DNA of 54,612 nt. Source: an uncultured Collinsella sp. (lineage in GTDB: Bacteria; Actinomycetota; Coriobacteriia; Coriobacteriales; Coriobacteriaceae). Position 1 is the first letter of the stretch. Each line of letters opens with the position of its first letter. The notes beneath the pieces are model-generated. The model was not told the origin of the DNA, searched no databases, and worked only from the letters and a program-made list of their open reading frames with translations. Made by a program: the position numbers and the translations under genes. Positions 33,411-41,726 of the stretch are shown here, in pieces. The stretch is taken from the NCBI GenBank assembly GCA_902490365.1, contig CABUDQ010000006.1, forward strand, positions 1-54,612, written 5' to 3'.

Positions 33411-33995
33411 ATGTCAAAACTGTACTTTATGCGTCACGGTCAAACGCTCTTTAACTTGCTTCGTCGCAAGCAGGGCTGGTGTGACTCGCCGCTCACCGAG
33501 CTGGGAATCGAGCAGGCTAAAACTGTCGGTGCGACCCTGCGAGGGCGTGGCCTTACGTTTGACCATGCGTACAGTTCGACGTCCGAGCGTGCGTGCGACA
33601 CGCTTGAGCTTGCGTTCCCCGGTCAGCCTTACGAGCGCGTCAAGGGCCTTAAGGAGTGGAACTTTGGCAAATTTGAGGGCGCGAGCGAGGATTTGAATCC
33701 GCGCCTGCCGTACGGCGATTTTTACAAGCAGTATGACGGCGAGGGCGAAGTCGAGTTTCGCGAGCGTATGATGGCGACCATCACCGAGTTCATGCAGCGC
33801 CCTGGACATGAGAGCGTGTTGTGCGTGAGCCATGGCGCCGCAGCGGCTCAGGTCATGCGCGGCGTGGGCGTGGAGCCGCTCAAGATGAAGCACCGCATTG
33901 GCAACTGCTGTGTGCTCGAACTCGACTTTGATGCTACTACCGGCACATTTGCTCTTGCAGATTTGTACAACCCCTACGGCACCCCGCGCGAGTAA
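33411..33995 (+). CDS. Histidine phosphatase family protein (phosphoglycerate mutase-like)
   Basis: A 194-residue enzyme of the branch 1 histidine phosphatase family. The phospho-acceptor His is in FMRHGQTLFN (about residue 8), the catalytic Glu in LKEWNFGKFEG (about 83) and the second His in VSHGAAAAQ (about 141). The length fits a cofactor-dependent phosphatase rather than full glycolytic mutase (about 230-250), so a sugar- or nucleotide-phosphate substrate is more likely. GGAGG precedes the ATG. Confidence 0.88.
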   Translation: MSKLYFMRHGQTLFNLLRRKQGWCDSPLTELGIEQAKTVGATLRGRGLTFDHAYSSTSERACDTLELAFPGQPYERVKGLKEWNFGKFEGASEDLNPRLPYGDFYKQYDGEGEVEFRERMMATITEFMQRPGHESVLCVSHGAAAAQVMRGVGVEPLKMKHRIGNCCVLELDFDATTGTFALADLYNPYGTPRE

Positions 33996-34079
33996 CATCG
34001 GGGCATCAGCCAAAACCACCACAAAGGGGCCAGTGAACTGCCTCCCATTTCTTGGACATCGGGAAATGGGAGGTTTTCC

Positions 34080-34577
34080 ATGAGTATAGACCTCAGGGTG
34101 AAGCACGACCTGGAGTCCAGGAGGCGGGCCGTCGAGCTCTTCGACGCCGGCGTCGGCTGCAAGCCGGCGGCCGAGGCCCTGTCCGTCCCCCGCGAGACCG
34201 TGAGAGAATGGCAGTGGGTATACCGGGCGTTCGGAAGCGAGGCGCTGCTGTCCATGGGCGGGAAACAATCCAGGTACACATTCGAGCAGAGGGTCGCCGC
34301 GGCGTCGGCCGTGGTCGACGGCGGGATGGCGAAGACCGACGCCATGGCCGAGTTCGGGATCAGGTCGAAGTCCCCGCTGGAGCGCTGGTGCAGGCTCTAC
34401 CGCGAGGGCGGCGCCGAGGCGCTGCGGCCCGGACCGAAGGGCAGGCCGAGGGGGTCGAGGTCGAAACCCCGGGCCCGCACCCGCGAGCAGGAGCTCGAGG
34501 AGCGCTGCCGCAGGCTCGAGGCCGAGGTCGCCTACCTAAAAAAATTGCGCGCCCTGGTCGAGCGGGACGGGCTCTGA
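34080..34577 (+). CDS. IS3-family OrfA
   Basis: A 165-residue OrfA with two HTH blocks (PAAEALSVPRETVREWQWVY near 30 and KTDAMAEFGIRSKSPLERWC near 85) and a Leu-zipper-like end (ERCRRLEAEVAYLKK). The A7 run at 34538-34544 is the expected -1 frameshift site into orfB. Similar to copy 1 OrfA in layout but clearly diverged in sequence. Confidence 0.88.
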   Translation: MSIDLRVKHDLESRRRAVELFDAGVGCKPAAEALSVPRETVREWQWVYRAFGSEALLSMGGKQSRYTFEQRVAAASAVVDGGMAKTDAMAEFGIRSKSPLERWCRLYREGGAEALRPGPKGRPRGSRSKPRARTREQELEERCRRLEAEVAYLKKLRALVERDGL

Positions 34578-35450
34578 CCAGGGCGGCGGCCGAGGCGGTG
34601 AGGGCGCTGAGGGCGGAGGGGCACTCCCTGCGCCACCTGCTGGAGTGCTCGGGGCTCAGGAGGTCGACCTACTACTACGCGCTGGCGCACCCGCGGAGGC
34701 CGACCAGGCCCGAGCTGCGCGACGCCGCGGCCGAGATATTCTCGCGCACCGCCAACGGCTGCGGGCACCGGCAGATAGCCATGTGCCTGCGCGCCGAGCT
34801 GGGCGCGGTCGTGGCCGACAAGACCGTGCTCAAGATGATGCGCGAGATGGGCATCCGGTGCGGGATACGCCGCCGGGGCTCCCGCCGCCGGTACAGCTCC
34901 TACAGGGGGCTCGTGGGGAGTACGTTCGAGAACGTCATCGCGAGGGGATTTCGGCGCCGAGGGGCCGTGGCAGAAGCTCGGCACCGACGTCACCGAGTTC
35001 AAGGTCGCCGGCGCCAAGGCCTACTGGGCCCCGGTGCTCGACTTCTGCACGAAGGAGATCGTGGCGAGCGACATATCGACCTCGCCGGACCTCGCCCAGC
35101 AGCACAGGATGCTCGACCGGCTCCTCGAGGCCCTGCCCGACGGGGCGGCACCGACCATGCACTCGGACATGGGCTGGCAGTACCAGCACGAGTCCTACAC
35201 CTCCAGGCTGGAGGGGGCGGGCATCACCCAGAGCATGTCGCGCAAGGGGAACTGCATCGACAACGCCGCCACCGAGCAGCTCTTCGGCCACGTGAAGGAC
35301 GAGTTCTACCGCGGCAGGGAGTGGGGCAGCTTCGAGGACTTCAAGCGCGACCTGGAAGGGTACATAGCCCATTGGAACACGCGGCGCAGGCAGGTAAGAT
35401 TGAAGGGCCTGACGCCGGAGGAGTTCCGGAGCCGGGCCCTTGCGGCGTAG
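34538..35450 (+). pseudogene. IS3-family OrfB transposase, disrupted by a frameshift
   Basis: The frame reads transposase sequence (ANGCGHRQIAMCLRAELG, then TFENVIARG). Close to 34943-34950, at GAGGGGATTTC, it then shifts; removing one G restores RDF as in copy 1. The catalytic part continues in another frame: GTDVTEF, HSDMGWQYQH and NAATEQLFGHVKDEF, ending at 35450 (MLDFCTKEIV... as the visible reading frame from 35034). All three DDE residues survive, so the damage is recent or a sequencing error. Confidence 0.85.
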
Positions 35451-35701
35451 TCGCTATTTATTCAGTCCAAGTTTCGGGGCGCAGTTCACAGGCACCTTTG
35501 TGGTGGTTTTGCCGTTTACAGGCGATTTCCTACCGTTCAGCGGACTTTCGCACCAATGGGGCTTACGCTGCATGCAAGTTTCATCCTACAATCGCCCACG
35601 TGCTCACAAGTTTGTTACTCCTCGGGAGGCATCACTTGCGCATAATAGAAGACGAGGAATATCGCCCCGTCGTCTAGCGCCGATGTCCGAGGAGTTTTTT
35701 C

Positions 35702-36547
35702 ATGCTCATTTTAAAGAAGATCAACAATAACGTTGCTCTCGCCGCCAGCGATGACGGCCGAGAGGTTGTTGTCTTTGGCAAGGGCATCGGTTTTCACGAG
35801 ATGCCCTACGAGCTTGCCGATGAGTCGCTCATCCAGCGCAAATTCTATAACGTTCCCGAGAGCCTGCAGGATATGGTCGGCACACTTCCCGACGACGTTC
35901 TGCTCGCGGCAAGCGACATTGCCTGCTTCGCATCCCAGCAGCTTGGTTGCAAGCTGTCCGGTGGCCTGCCCTTTATCCTGGCAGATCACCTGCAGTTTGC
36001 CGTTCAGCGCGACGACGACCAGATCAGCGCTCCCAACCCGCTCGAGCATGAGGTGGCTTTCATCTACCCGCGTGAGCTCGAAATCGGTCAGGCCGCGCTC
36101 GCCATCGTGCAAAAGCACACCGGCGCCAAGCTGGGTCAGAACGAGGCCACGAGCATCGCGCTCCACATCGTTAACGCCGAGGTCGACGGCATGGGCCGCG
36201 CCAAGGACATGGACTTCATCATGAAGAGCACCCGCGTGCTTGACGAGGTAACCCATTCCGTGGAAAAGCAGCTCGGCTGCTCGCTCGACACGGCGTCGTA
36301 CTGCTACATTCGCTTTCTTGCGCACCTGCGCTTTTTGGTTCGCCGCCTTGTTAAGGGCAGCTGCACGCAGACCGAGAACTCCTCACTGTTTATGCAGGCC
36401 GCCCGCGATTTTCCCGAGGCCTACCAGTGTGCGTACGCCATCAACCGCGTGTTCGAGAAAGAGTTCAAGCAGAGCTGCTCGGACGAGGAGCTCTTGTATC
36501 TGATGATGCATATCAACCGTCTGCGATCGGCTTCGCAGACCGAGTGA
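35702..36547 (+). CDS. BglG/LicT family transcriptional antiterminator
   Basis: A 281-residue RNA-binding regulator. The N-terminal co-antiterminator domain (1-56, MLILKKINNNVALAASDDGR) is followed by two PTS regulation domains (about 65-170 and 175-281). PRD1 has HEVAFIYPREL and EATSIALHIVNAE; PRD2 has RFLAHLRFLVRRLV and MMHINR. The conserved PRD His residues allow phosphorylation by HPr and the sugar-specific EII. GAGGAG precedes the ATG. It lies just upstream of the PTS permease and a beta-glucosidase, the classic targets. Confidence 0.94.
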   Translation: MLILKKINNNVALAASDDGREVVVFGKGIGFHEMPYELADESLIQRKFYNVPESLQDMVGTLPDDVLLAASDIACFASQQLGCKLSGGLPFILADHLQFAVQRDDDQISAPNPLEHEVAFIYPRELEIGQAALAIVQKHTGAKLGQNEATSIALHIVNAEVDGMGRAKDMDFIMKSTRVLDEVTHSVEKQLGCSLDTASYCYIRFLAHLRFLVRRLVKGSCTQTENSSLFMQAARDFPEAYQCAYAINRVFEKEFKQSCSDEELLYLMMHINRLRSASQTE

Positions 36548-36552
36548 GTAAA

Positions 36553-36588
36553 GCCGCCAGCCCGGCGGCAATCGCAACAATTCTTTTT
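36553..36588 (+). terminator. Terminator after the antiterminator gene
   Basis: GCCGCC (36553-36558) pairs with GGCGGC (36564-36569); a TTCTTTTT tract ends at 36588. It separates the regulator from the PTS gene. Confidence 0.6.
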
Positions 36589-36630
36589 GGTTTCTAACTG
36601 CGGGCAAGGTACCGGCTCGCGGTAGGGGAT
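36589..36630 (+). promoter_or_regulatory. Candidate RAT antiterminator site overlapping a weak terminator
   Basis: GGTTTCTAACTGCGGGCAAG, continuing GTACC, keeps several invariant positions of BglG/LicT target RNAs (GG, TAACTGC, GGCAA, ACC) but is a few bases shorter. TACCG...CGGTA (36610-36624) with a following ATATTTTTG forms a small overlapping terminator. This is where LicT binding should permit PTS gene expression. Confidence 0.5.
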
Positions 36631-36665
36631 ATTTTTGTCGAAATTTGGAAAAGAGAGGACAGATC

Positions 36666-38105
36666 ATGGCAGGTAAATACGACGATCTTGCTGCCCAGAT
36701 CGTAGAGCTGGTTGGCGGCAAGTCCAACGTCAAATGCGTCGCACACTGCATTACCCGTGTTCGTTTTAAGCTCAAGGACGAGTCGAAGGCCAATGACGAG
36801 GCAATCTCCGAGCTGCCCAACGTCATCAAGGTCATGCACGCCAACGGCCAGTACCAGGTTGTTGTGGGCAACATCGTCGAGGACGTCTACGACGCCGTTC
36901 TCAAGGCCGGCGGTTTTAGCGACGGCGGCGCCGTCGACGCCGATGACGACGATGCCGCTCCCAAGGGCGTTACCGATGTGATCATCGACCTCATCTCGGG
37001 CATCTTCGCCCCCATGCTCGGCACCTTCGCCGCTGCCGGTATCATGAAGGGCCTGCTGGCGCTCGCTACCTTCCTGGTCCCGAGCTTTGCCAACGACGGC
37101 GCCTACACGCTGCTCTACACCGTCGCTGACGGCATGTTCTACTTCCTGCCCGTGGTGCTTGGCTTTACCGCGGCCAAGAAGTTCAAGATGAGCGAGTTCA
37201 ACGGCATGGCCATCGCCTTTGCCCTGGTGTATCCCACCATGGTTGCCCTGACCTCGGGCGAGGTTGTCGGCTCCGTCGAGCTCGGCTTTGCTGGCACCTT
37301 CTCTTGGTACACCACGTTCCTGGGCCTGCCGCTCATCATGCCTGCCTCGGGTTACACCAGCTCCGTTATCCCCATCCTGCTCATGGTCTGGTTTGGCTCC
37401 ACCCTCGAGCACTGGGTTAAGAAGTGGATGCCCGCTTCTATGAAGATGTTCTTCACCCCGCTGATCGTCGTCACCGTTACCGTCACCCTTGGCTATCTGG
37501 TCATTGGCCCCATCGCCACGCTCATCACCAACCTGCTTGGTGAGTTCTTCGCGCTGCTGTTTGGCCTGCCCATGATCGGCTCCCTCCTGGGCTGCACCCT
37601 CGTCGGTGCCTTCTGGATGTGCCTGGTCATCTTTGGCTTCCACTGGTCGCTCGTGCCCATCGCGCTGGTCAACCTGTCCACTCTGGGCCACGACTACATC
37701 CTGGGCTCCGTTATCGCCCACTCCTTCTCGCTGGGCGCCGTGCTCTTCGCCATGTATCTCAAGAACAAGGACGAGAAGTTCCGCGGTATCGCGCTGCCGG
37801 CCATGATCTCCGCCTTCTTCTTTGGTGTCACCGAGCCCGCTATCTACGGTGTCGCCCTGCCCGATAAGAAGGCCTTCATCAACGCCAGCATCGGTTCTGC
37901 TGTGGGCGGCCTCATCATTGGTCTCTCCGGCGCCGTGGTGTACATGTCCGGTGGTCTGGGCGTCTTCAACTGGCTGTCCTTCATCGACCCCTCCGGTGTT
38001 AACGGCATCAACCACATGATCTGGGCTATCGTTGCCTCTTTCGTGGGTGCCGCCGTGGGCTTTGCGATCGAGTTTGCCACCTACAAGCCCGAGGCTGCCA
38101 AGTAG
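36666..38105 (+). CDS. PTS beta-glucoside-type EIIBC permease
   Basis: A 479-residue membrane permease that imports and phosphorylates beta-glucosides. The EIIB domain (1-80) has the phospho-Cys in AHCITRVRF. An Asp-rich linker leads to a ten-helix EIIC domain (about 105-475) with GVTEPAIYG. The C-terminal EIIA domain that completes BglF-type proteins (about 620 residues) is absent, so EIIA must come from another gene. The start at MAGKYDDLA is preferred over one 7 codons upstream because GAGAGGA lies between them. Confidence 0.93.
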   Translation: MAGKYDDLAAQIVELVGGKSNVKCVAHCITRVRFKLKDESKANDEAISELPNVIKVMHANGQYQVVVGNIVEDVYDAVLKAGGFSDGGAVDADDDDAAPKGVTDVIIDLISGIFAPMLGTFAAAGIMKGLLALATFLVPSFANDGAYTLLYTVADGMFYFLPVVLGFTAAKKFKMSEFNGMAIAFALVYPTMVALTSGEVVGSVELGFAGTFSWYTTFLGLPLIMPASGYTSSVIPILLMVWFGSTLEHWVKKWMPASMKMFFTPLIVVTVTVTLGYLVIGPIATLITNLLGEFFALLFGLPMIGSLLGCTLVGAFWMCLVIFGFHWSLVPIALVNLSTLGHDYILGSVIAHSFSLGAVLFAMYLKNKDEKFRGIALPAMISAFFFGVTEPAIYGVALPDKKAFINASIGSAVGGLIIGLSGAVVYMSGGLGVFNWLSFIDPSGVNGINHMIWAIVASFVGAAVGFAIEFATYKPEAAK

Positions 38106-38132
38106 CCCAAACGACAAAGACTCGGTACCAAG

Positions 38133-38167
38133 CCGGCGGGGGGGGGGAGCGCCCCGCCGGTTTTTTT
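38133..38167 (+). terminator. Strong terminator with a G10 tract
   Basis: CCGGCGGGG (38133-38141) pairs with CCCCGCCGG (38152-38160), then T7. The run of ten G at 38138-38147 spans stem and loop and could vary in length. Confidence 0.92.
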
Positions 38168-38212
38168 CAAAGGGGCTAGATGCCATGCGCTCGTCCGAGC
38201 GACTGCCCAAAA

Positions 38213-38368
38213 TCAAAACCATGCCGGATTACGGGGCTGAAACGGTGAGTGCTGACCATACCCCGTTTTTCCGTAAACTGACAAGCCTCCTACCTGCGGT
38301 TTTGTCCTTGCCGTTTCTGGCATGCTCAAGGGGCACTGGTTCTGCCCCGTAAACCGGCATGGTTTTGA
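38213..38368 (+). other. Structured intergenic element B (repeat family 3)
   Basis: A 156-bp unit bounded by 25-bp arms (38213-38237, TCAAAACCATGCCGG...; 38344-38368) complementary at 24 of 25 positions. The core CTACCTGCGGTTTT lies at 38290-38303. The arms share no obvious sequence with elements A and C, yet the unit has the same size, core placement and terminal pairing. A diverged half-arm (CCGGCATAGTTTCGA) lies near 38453. Confidence 0.7.
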
Positions 38369-38500
38369 ACCTGCCAATAAGGGACAGGTTTATTTTGGTC
38401 GGTTTTATCTGGGCAAACGTCGTCTCCGTCAGCTCCGTCCGCATATCTTAAGCCGGCATAGTTTCGATGGGTCGGTCCGTGCGCGTCCCGCAACATGCCT

Positions 38501-38662
38501 CGCCACGAAACCGGCCTATCTACTACGTTTAAGTGGTAGGGGCCAACCACACGGTGGTTTTTCGAAAACCGCCAAGCCGTCTACCTGCGGTTTTATTTTT
38601 GACAATTGCGGCGTGGTCGGGGGTTCACGACTAAACGTAGTAGATGGGCCGGTTTCGTGGCG
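38501..38662 (+). other. Structured intergenic element C (repeat family 3)
   Basis: A 162-bp unit with 31-bp arms (38501-38531 and 38632-38662) complementary at 30 of 31 positions. The inner hairpin GGTGGTTTT...AAAACCGCC (38553-38573) competes with a terminator-like stem AAAACCGC/GCGGTTTT (38565-38572 with 38587-38594) followed by ATTTTT. The two cannot form together, as in attenuators. It ends 97 bp before the beta-glucosidase gene. Confidence 0.72.
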
Positions 38663-38702
38663 GCCGACTCAACGCGAACTCCGATCGGGACGCAAATTAC
38701 CT

Positions 38703-38727
38703 CGTGGACGCCGCTTCGGCGTCCACG
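38703..38727 (+). promoter_or_regulatory. Perfect hairpin in the beta-glucosidase leader
   Basis: An 11-bp perfect stem CGTGGACGCCG / CGGCGTCCACG with a CTT loop, 18 bp before the AAAGGAG ribosome site. No T tract follows, so it more likely protects or shapes the mRNA 5' region than terminates. Confidence 0.6.
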
Positions 38728-38758
38728 CAACATCCCAACACGTACGAAAGGAGCCAAC

Positions 38759-40207
38759 ATGGCTTTTCCCGATGGATTTCTGTGGGGCGGTGCCACTGCC
38801 GCCAATCAGTGCGAAGGCGGATACAACGAGGACGGCAAGGGCCTCGGCGTTCCCGACATCATGACCGGCGGCACGGTCTCCGAGCCGCGCCACATTACCG
38901 ACGGCATTCTGCCCCAGTACCACTATCCCAGCCACGAGGCCGTGGACATGTACCATCACTATCTCGACGACATCAAGCTTTTTGGCGAGATGGGCTTTAA
39001 GTGCTACCGCATGTCCATCAACTGGAGCCGTATCTTCCCCAACGGCGACGAGGCCGAGCCCAACCAGGCCGGCATCGAGTTCTACCGCCGTGTGTTCCAG
39101 GCCTGTCAGGAGCAGGGCATCGAGCCCATGGTCACCCTTAGCCACTATGAGCTGCCTTATGGTCTGTCCAAAAACTACGGAGGCTGGAAGAACCCCAAGC
39201 TCATCGATTTCTACCTCAACTACGCCCGCACCGTCATGACCGAGTACAAGGGCCTGGTGCGCTACTGGCTCACCTTTAACGAAATCAATTGCCTGCTCAT
39301 GGGCGGCTTTGGCGGCGTGATGGGCGGCGGCATGGTGCCCGAGGCAACCGACACGCCCATGGCCTTTGGCGACTGCGACTGGGACGACCCGCAGGCGCGC
39401 TTCGATGCCCTGCACCATCAGTTCCTGGCGAGCGCCAAGTGCGTCACCATGGGCCATCAGATCGATCCCCAGAACAAGATCGGCTGCATGATCGCCGGCA
39501 ACGCCTGCTACCCGCACACGTGCAATCCGGCAGACGTTCTGGCCGCACAAAAGCAGCAGCGCGAGATGAACTTCTACTGCGGCGACGTGCAGGTGCGCGG
39601 TGCGTATCCCTCGTGGGCGCCCAGCGTGTGGCGCCGCGAAGGCGTGCACGTGGAGGTTTCGCCCGAGGACGCCGCCACGCTGGCCGCCGGCAAGGTCGAC
39701 TTCTACAGCTTTAGCTACTACATGAGCGCCACGGCCACGGCTGACCCGGTGCTGCTGGAGCAGGGCAACATCTTTGGTGGCGCTGGCAACGAGTACCTCA
39801 AGAAGAGCGATTGGGGTTGGGCGATCGACCCCGAGGGCCTGCGTTACTACCTGGAGGAGGTCTACGACCGCTACCAGGTGCCGCTGATGATCGTCGAGAA
39901 CGGCCTGGGCGCGGTGGACGAGGTCGAGGCGGACGGTGCGATTCACGACGGCTACCGCATCGATTACCTGCGCGAGCATATCAAGCAGATGGAGATTGCC
40001 ATCGAGGACGGCGTGGACCTGATGGGCTACACCATGTGGGGCTGCATCGATTTGGTGAGCGCCTCGACCGGCGAGATGAAGAAGCGCTACGGCTTCATCT
40101 ACGTCGACAAGGACAACGACGGCAACGGCACGCTCGCCCGCAGCCGCAAGGACAGCTTCTTCTGGTACAAGAAGGTCATCGCCACCAACGGCGCCGACCT
40201 GGCCTAG
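38759..40207 (+). CDS. 6-phospho-beta-glucosidase, glycoside hydrolase family 1
   Basis: A 482-residue GH1 enzyme that splits phosphorylated beta-glucosides delivered by the PTS. It opens with the family motif FPDGFLWGGATAANQCEGGY. The acid/base Glu is in WLTFNEIN (about 180) and the nucleophile Glu in LMIVENGLG (about 381). Tail residues around KKRYGFIYVD fit the 6-phospho branch, where Ser/Lys/Tyr hold the phosphate. AAAGGAG lies 7 bp before the ATG. It stands 653 bp after the permease, beyond a terminator and two structured elements, so it likely has its own control. Confidence 0.95.
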   Translation: MAFPDGFLWGGATAANQCEGGYNEDGKGLGVPDIMTGGTVSEPRHITDGILPQYHYPSHEAVDMYHHYLDDIKLFGEMGFKCYRMSINWSRIFPNGDEAEPNQAGIEFYRRVFQACQEQGIEPMVTLSHYELPYGLSKNYGGWKNPKLIDFYLNYARTVMTEYKGLVRYWLTFNEINCLLMGGFGGVMGGGMVPEATDTPMAFGDCDWDDPQARFDALHHQFLASAKCVTMGHQIDPQNKIGCMIAGNACYPHTCNPADVLAAQKQQREMNFYCGDVQVRGAYPSWAPSVWRREGVHVEVSPEDAATLAAGKVDFYSFSYYMSATATADPVLLEQGNIFGGAGNEYLKKSDWGWAIDPEGLRYYLEEVYDRYQVPLMIVENGLGAVDEVEADGAIHDGYRIDYLREHIKQMEIAIEDGVDLMGYTMWGCIDLVSASTGEMKKRYGFIYVDKDNDGNGTLARSRKDSFFWYKKVIATNGADLA

Positions 40208-40236
40208 CCAAGTCTCAACCAGCGTAAACGTCGCAA

Positions 40237-40275
40237 CCACCACAAAGGGGCCAGGCACCTTTGTGGTGGTTTTTG
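40237..40275 (+). repeat. Repeat family 1 palindrome (reference copy)
   Basis: CCACCACAAAGGGGCCAGGC followed by ACCTTTGTGGTGG and T5. It begins 29 bp after the beta-glucosidase stop. It is identical to the copy split by IS copy 2. Confidence 0.9.
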
Positions 40276-40443
40276 CTTTGGTAGATGTGTGGGACATGCC
40301 TTACAATCTACCAAGTAGTTCATGACGGGCGAAAAACGGAGAGAAGGGTCCTGATGCGTCCTTAATGTTTCATGCGGATAGATTGATTTGACAGACGGTG
40401 GCGAATGCCCACCGCCCGTATTCGTATGAAACAAGGAGTCTCC

Positions 40444-41724
40444 ATGCTCGCATCTCTTTTCTCAAAGCCTCAATCATCGCTGTCCGTGCAGGCCAAGCGG
40501 CTGGTGGCGATGCGCTTTCTCATCTACACCGGGTTTCAGACCAGTTATTTTATCGGCGTCATCGGAACGCTCACCTATGCAGACGATGCCTCAGTCGTGG
40601 CGACATCGCTGGCCGTTCTGTTTATGAACGTTTTCGTGATCCTGGGATCCTTTGCGGGTGGCGCTGCGCTCGACGCCTGGGGTCCGCGCCGCCATTTCTT
40701 GCTGAGCATCATCGGCGCTCTTGCAACTGGCACGGCAATCATCGCCTTTGGTAGCGCGACCGGCGTCGTCCTGCTCGGCGCGGTGTTTCTGGGCTTTGTG
40801 ATGGGATTCGCCCAGCCCATCGCCACGTCCTATCCGGCCTACCTCACCGACGATCCTGTCGAGCTCAAAGACATCAACTCCGCCATCGCCATGTTTTCAA
40901 ACGTGAGTATCATCGTTGGCCCCACGCTGGGTGGCTTTGTCGCGGCTGCTGCGTCGTCGCGCGCGGTGTTTGTTCTCATGATGCTCTTTACCGTGCTGGC
41001 GCTCATCGCCGGTTGGGGCTTTAGGCCGCAGACCAGCCATGTCGCCGGGGATGCGGATGCCGATTCGGCGGAGGAAGGGGAGCGTGCGGGACAAAGCTCC
41101 AACCCCAGCACATCCACCCGCGCCACCTTCGCAGCCAGCATCAAGACAGTCTTCACCAACAGTGTCCTCGCGCTACTTTTCTGCATCATTTTTCTTTCGA
41201 ACTTTGGCTACGGAGCCTTCGATCCGCTCGAGTCGTTTTTCTATCGCGATGTCCTACGCGTCGGCGTTGAGTGGATGGGCTGGCTCTCGTCGGCCTCGGG
41301 CGTGGGCGCGGTACTGGGTGCCGTGCTCGCGCTCCGCTTGCCGCCGCACTTGGTCAACCTAAAAACGCTGCTCGTGGCACTTATGTCCGTGGGCCTGGGA
41401 AGCCTGCTCTATGTGGGGACGCCGTACGTGGGTGTGGCCCTTGTCGGTCAGGTCGCCCTGGGCATAGCTTGGGGTGTCGTCAACCCGCTCCACAACACCA
41501 TCGTGCAGACGACGGCGCCGCTCGAGCAGCTTGGTCGCGTCAATTCGGTCATGGGCTTTGGCAATATGTTCGCTGGCGTGGCCCCGCTGGCGATTGCTCC
41601 GTGGCTGGCGGCGACGTTTGGCGTGCAGCAGACGCTCATCGGAGCAGGCATGGTCGTGACGGCAGTCCCCGCGGCGTTGCTGCTGTTTGGGCGCCGGCAT
41701 TTTGATCGTGCCGCAAGGCAGTAA
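40444..41724 (+). CDS. Major facilitator superfamily transporter
   Basis: A 426-residue protein with about 12 transmembrane helices and a hydrophilic, Asp/Glu/Ser-rich middle loop (about 200-230). The loop between helices 2 and 3 carries a DAWGPRRHF version of the MFS A motif. Helix 4-5 regions read FGSATGVVLLGAVFLGFVMG. It resembles drug or metabolite exporters; the substrate is unknown. AAGGAG precedes the ATG at 40444. It is a single-gene unit between repeat elements. Confidence 0.88.
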   Translation: MLASLFSKPQSSLSVQAKRLVAMRFLIYTGFQTSYFIGVIGTLTYADDASVVATSLAVLFMNVFVILGSFAGGAALDAWGPRRHFLLSIIGALATGTAIIAFGSATGVVLLGAVFLGFVMGFAQPIATSYPAYLTDDPVELKDINSAIAMFSNVSIIVGPTLGGFVAAAASSRAVFVLMMLFTVLALIAGWGFRPQTSHVAGDADADSAEEGERAGQSSNPSTSTRATFAASIKTVFTNSVLALLFCIIFLSNFGYGAFDPLESFFYRDVLRVGVEWMGWLSSASGVGAVLGAVLALRLPPHLVNLKTLLVALMSVGLGSLLYVGTPYVGVALVGQVALGIAWGVVNPLHNTIVQTTAPLEQLGRVNSVMGFGNMFAGVAPLAIAPWLAATFGVQQTLIGAGMVVTAVPAALLLFGRRHFDRAARQ

Positions 41725-41726
41725 AG

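Larger units (their letters stand above)
34034..35488 (+). mobile_element. IS3-family insertion sequence, copy 2 (orfB frameshifted)
   Basis: A 1455-bp element on the plus strand. Its left 24-bp end is identical to the orfA-side end of copy 1; the right end is similar (TGAACTGCGCCCCGAAACTT... read inward). A 3-bp CAG duplication flanks it. OrfA differs strongly from copy 1, so this is a related but distinct element. The transposase frame is broken, so it is probably immobile by itself. Confidence 0.93.
34015..35510 (+). repeat. Repeat family 1 copy interrupted by an IS
   Basis: The left arm ACCACCACAAAGGGGCCAG (34015-34033) is continued after the IS by CAGGCACCTTTGTGGTGG and T4 (35489-35510). 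Removing the IS and one CAG restores a copy identical to the one at 40237. The CAG forms a 3-bp target duplication. Confidence 0.92.

Noticed and set aside
36594..38222. 542-codon minus-strand frame opposite the PTS permease
   Set aside because: Low-complexity Gly/Asp/Glu/His-rich antisense of membrane-helix codons; the plus-strand EIIBC is clear.
38213..38662. Elements B and C as simple tandem terminators
   Set aside because: Arms of 25-31 bp enclosing over 100 bp and a shared interior motif are not terminator features, although internal terminator-like stems may be part of them.
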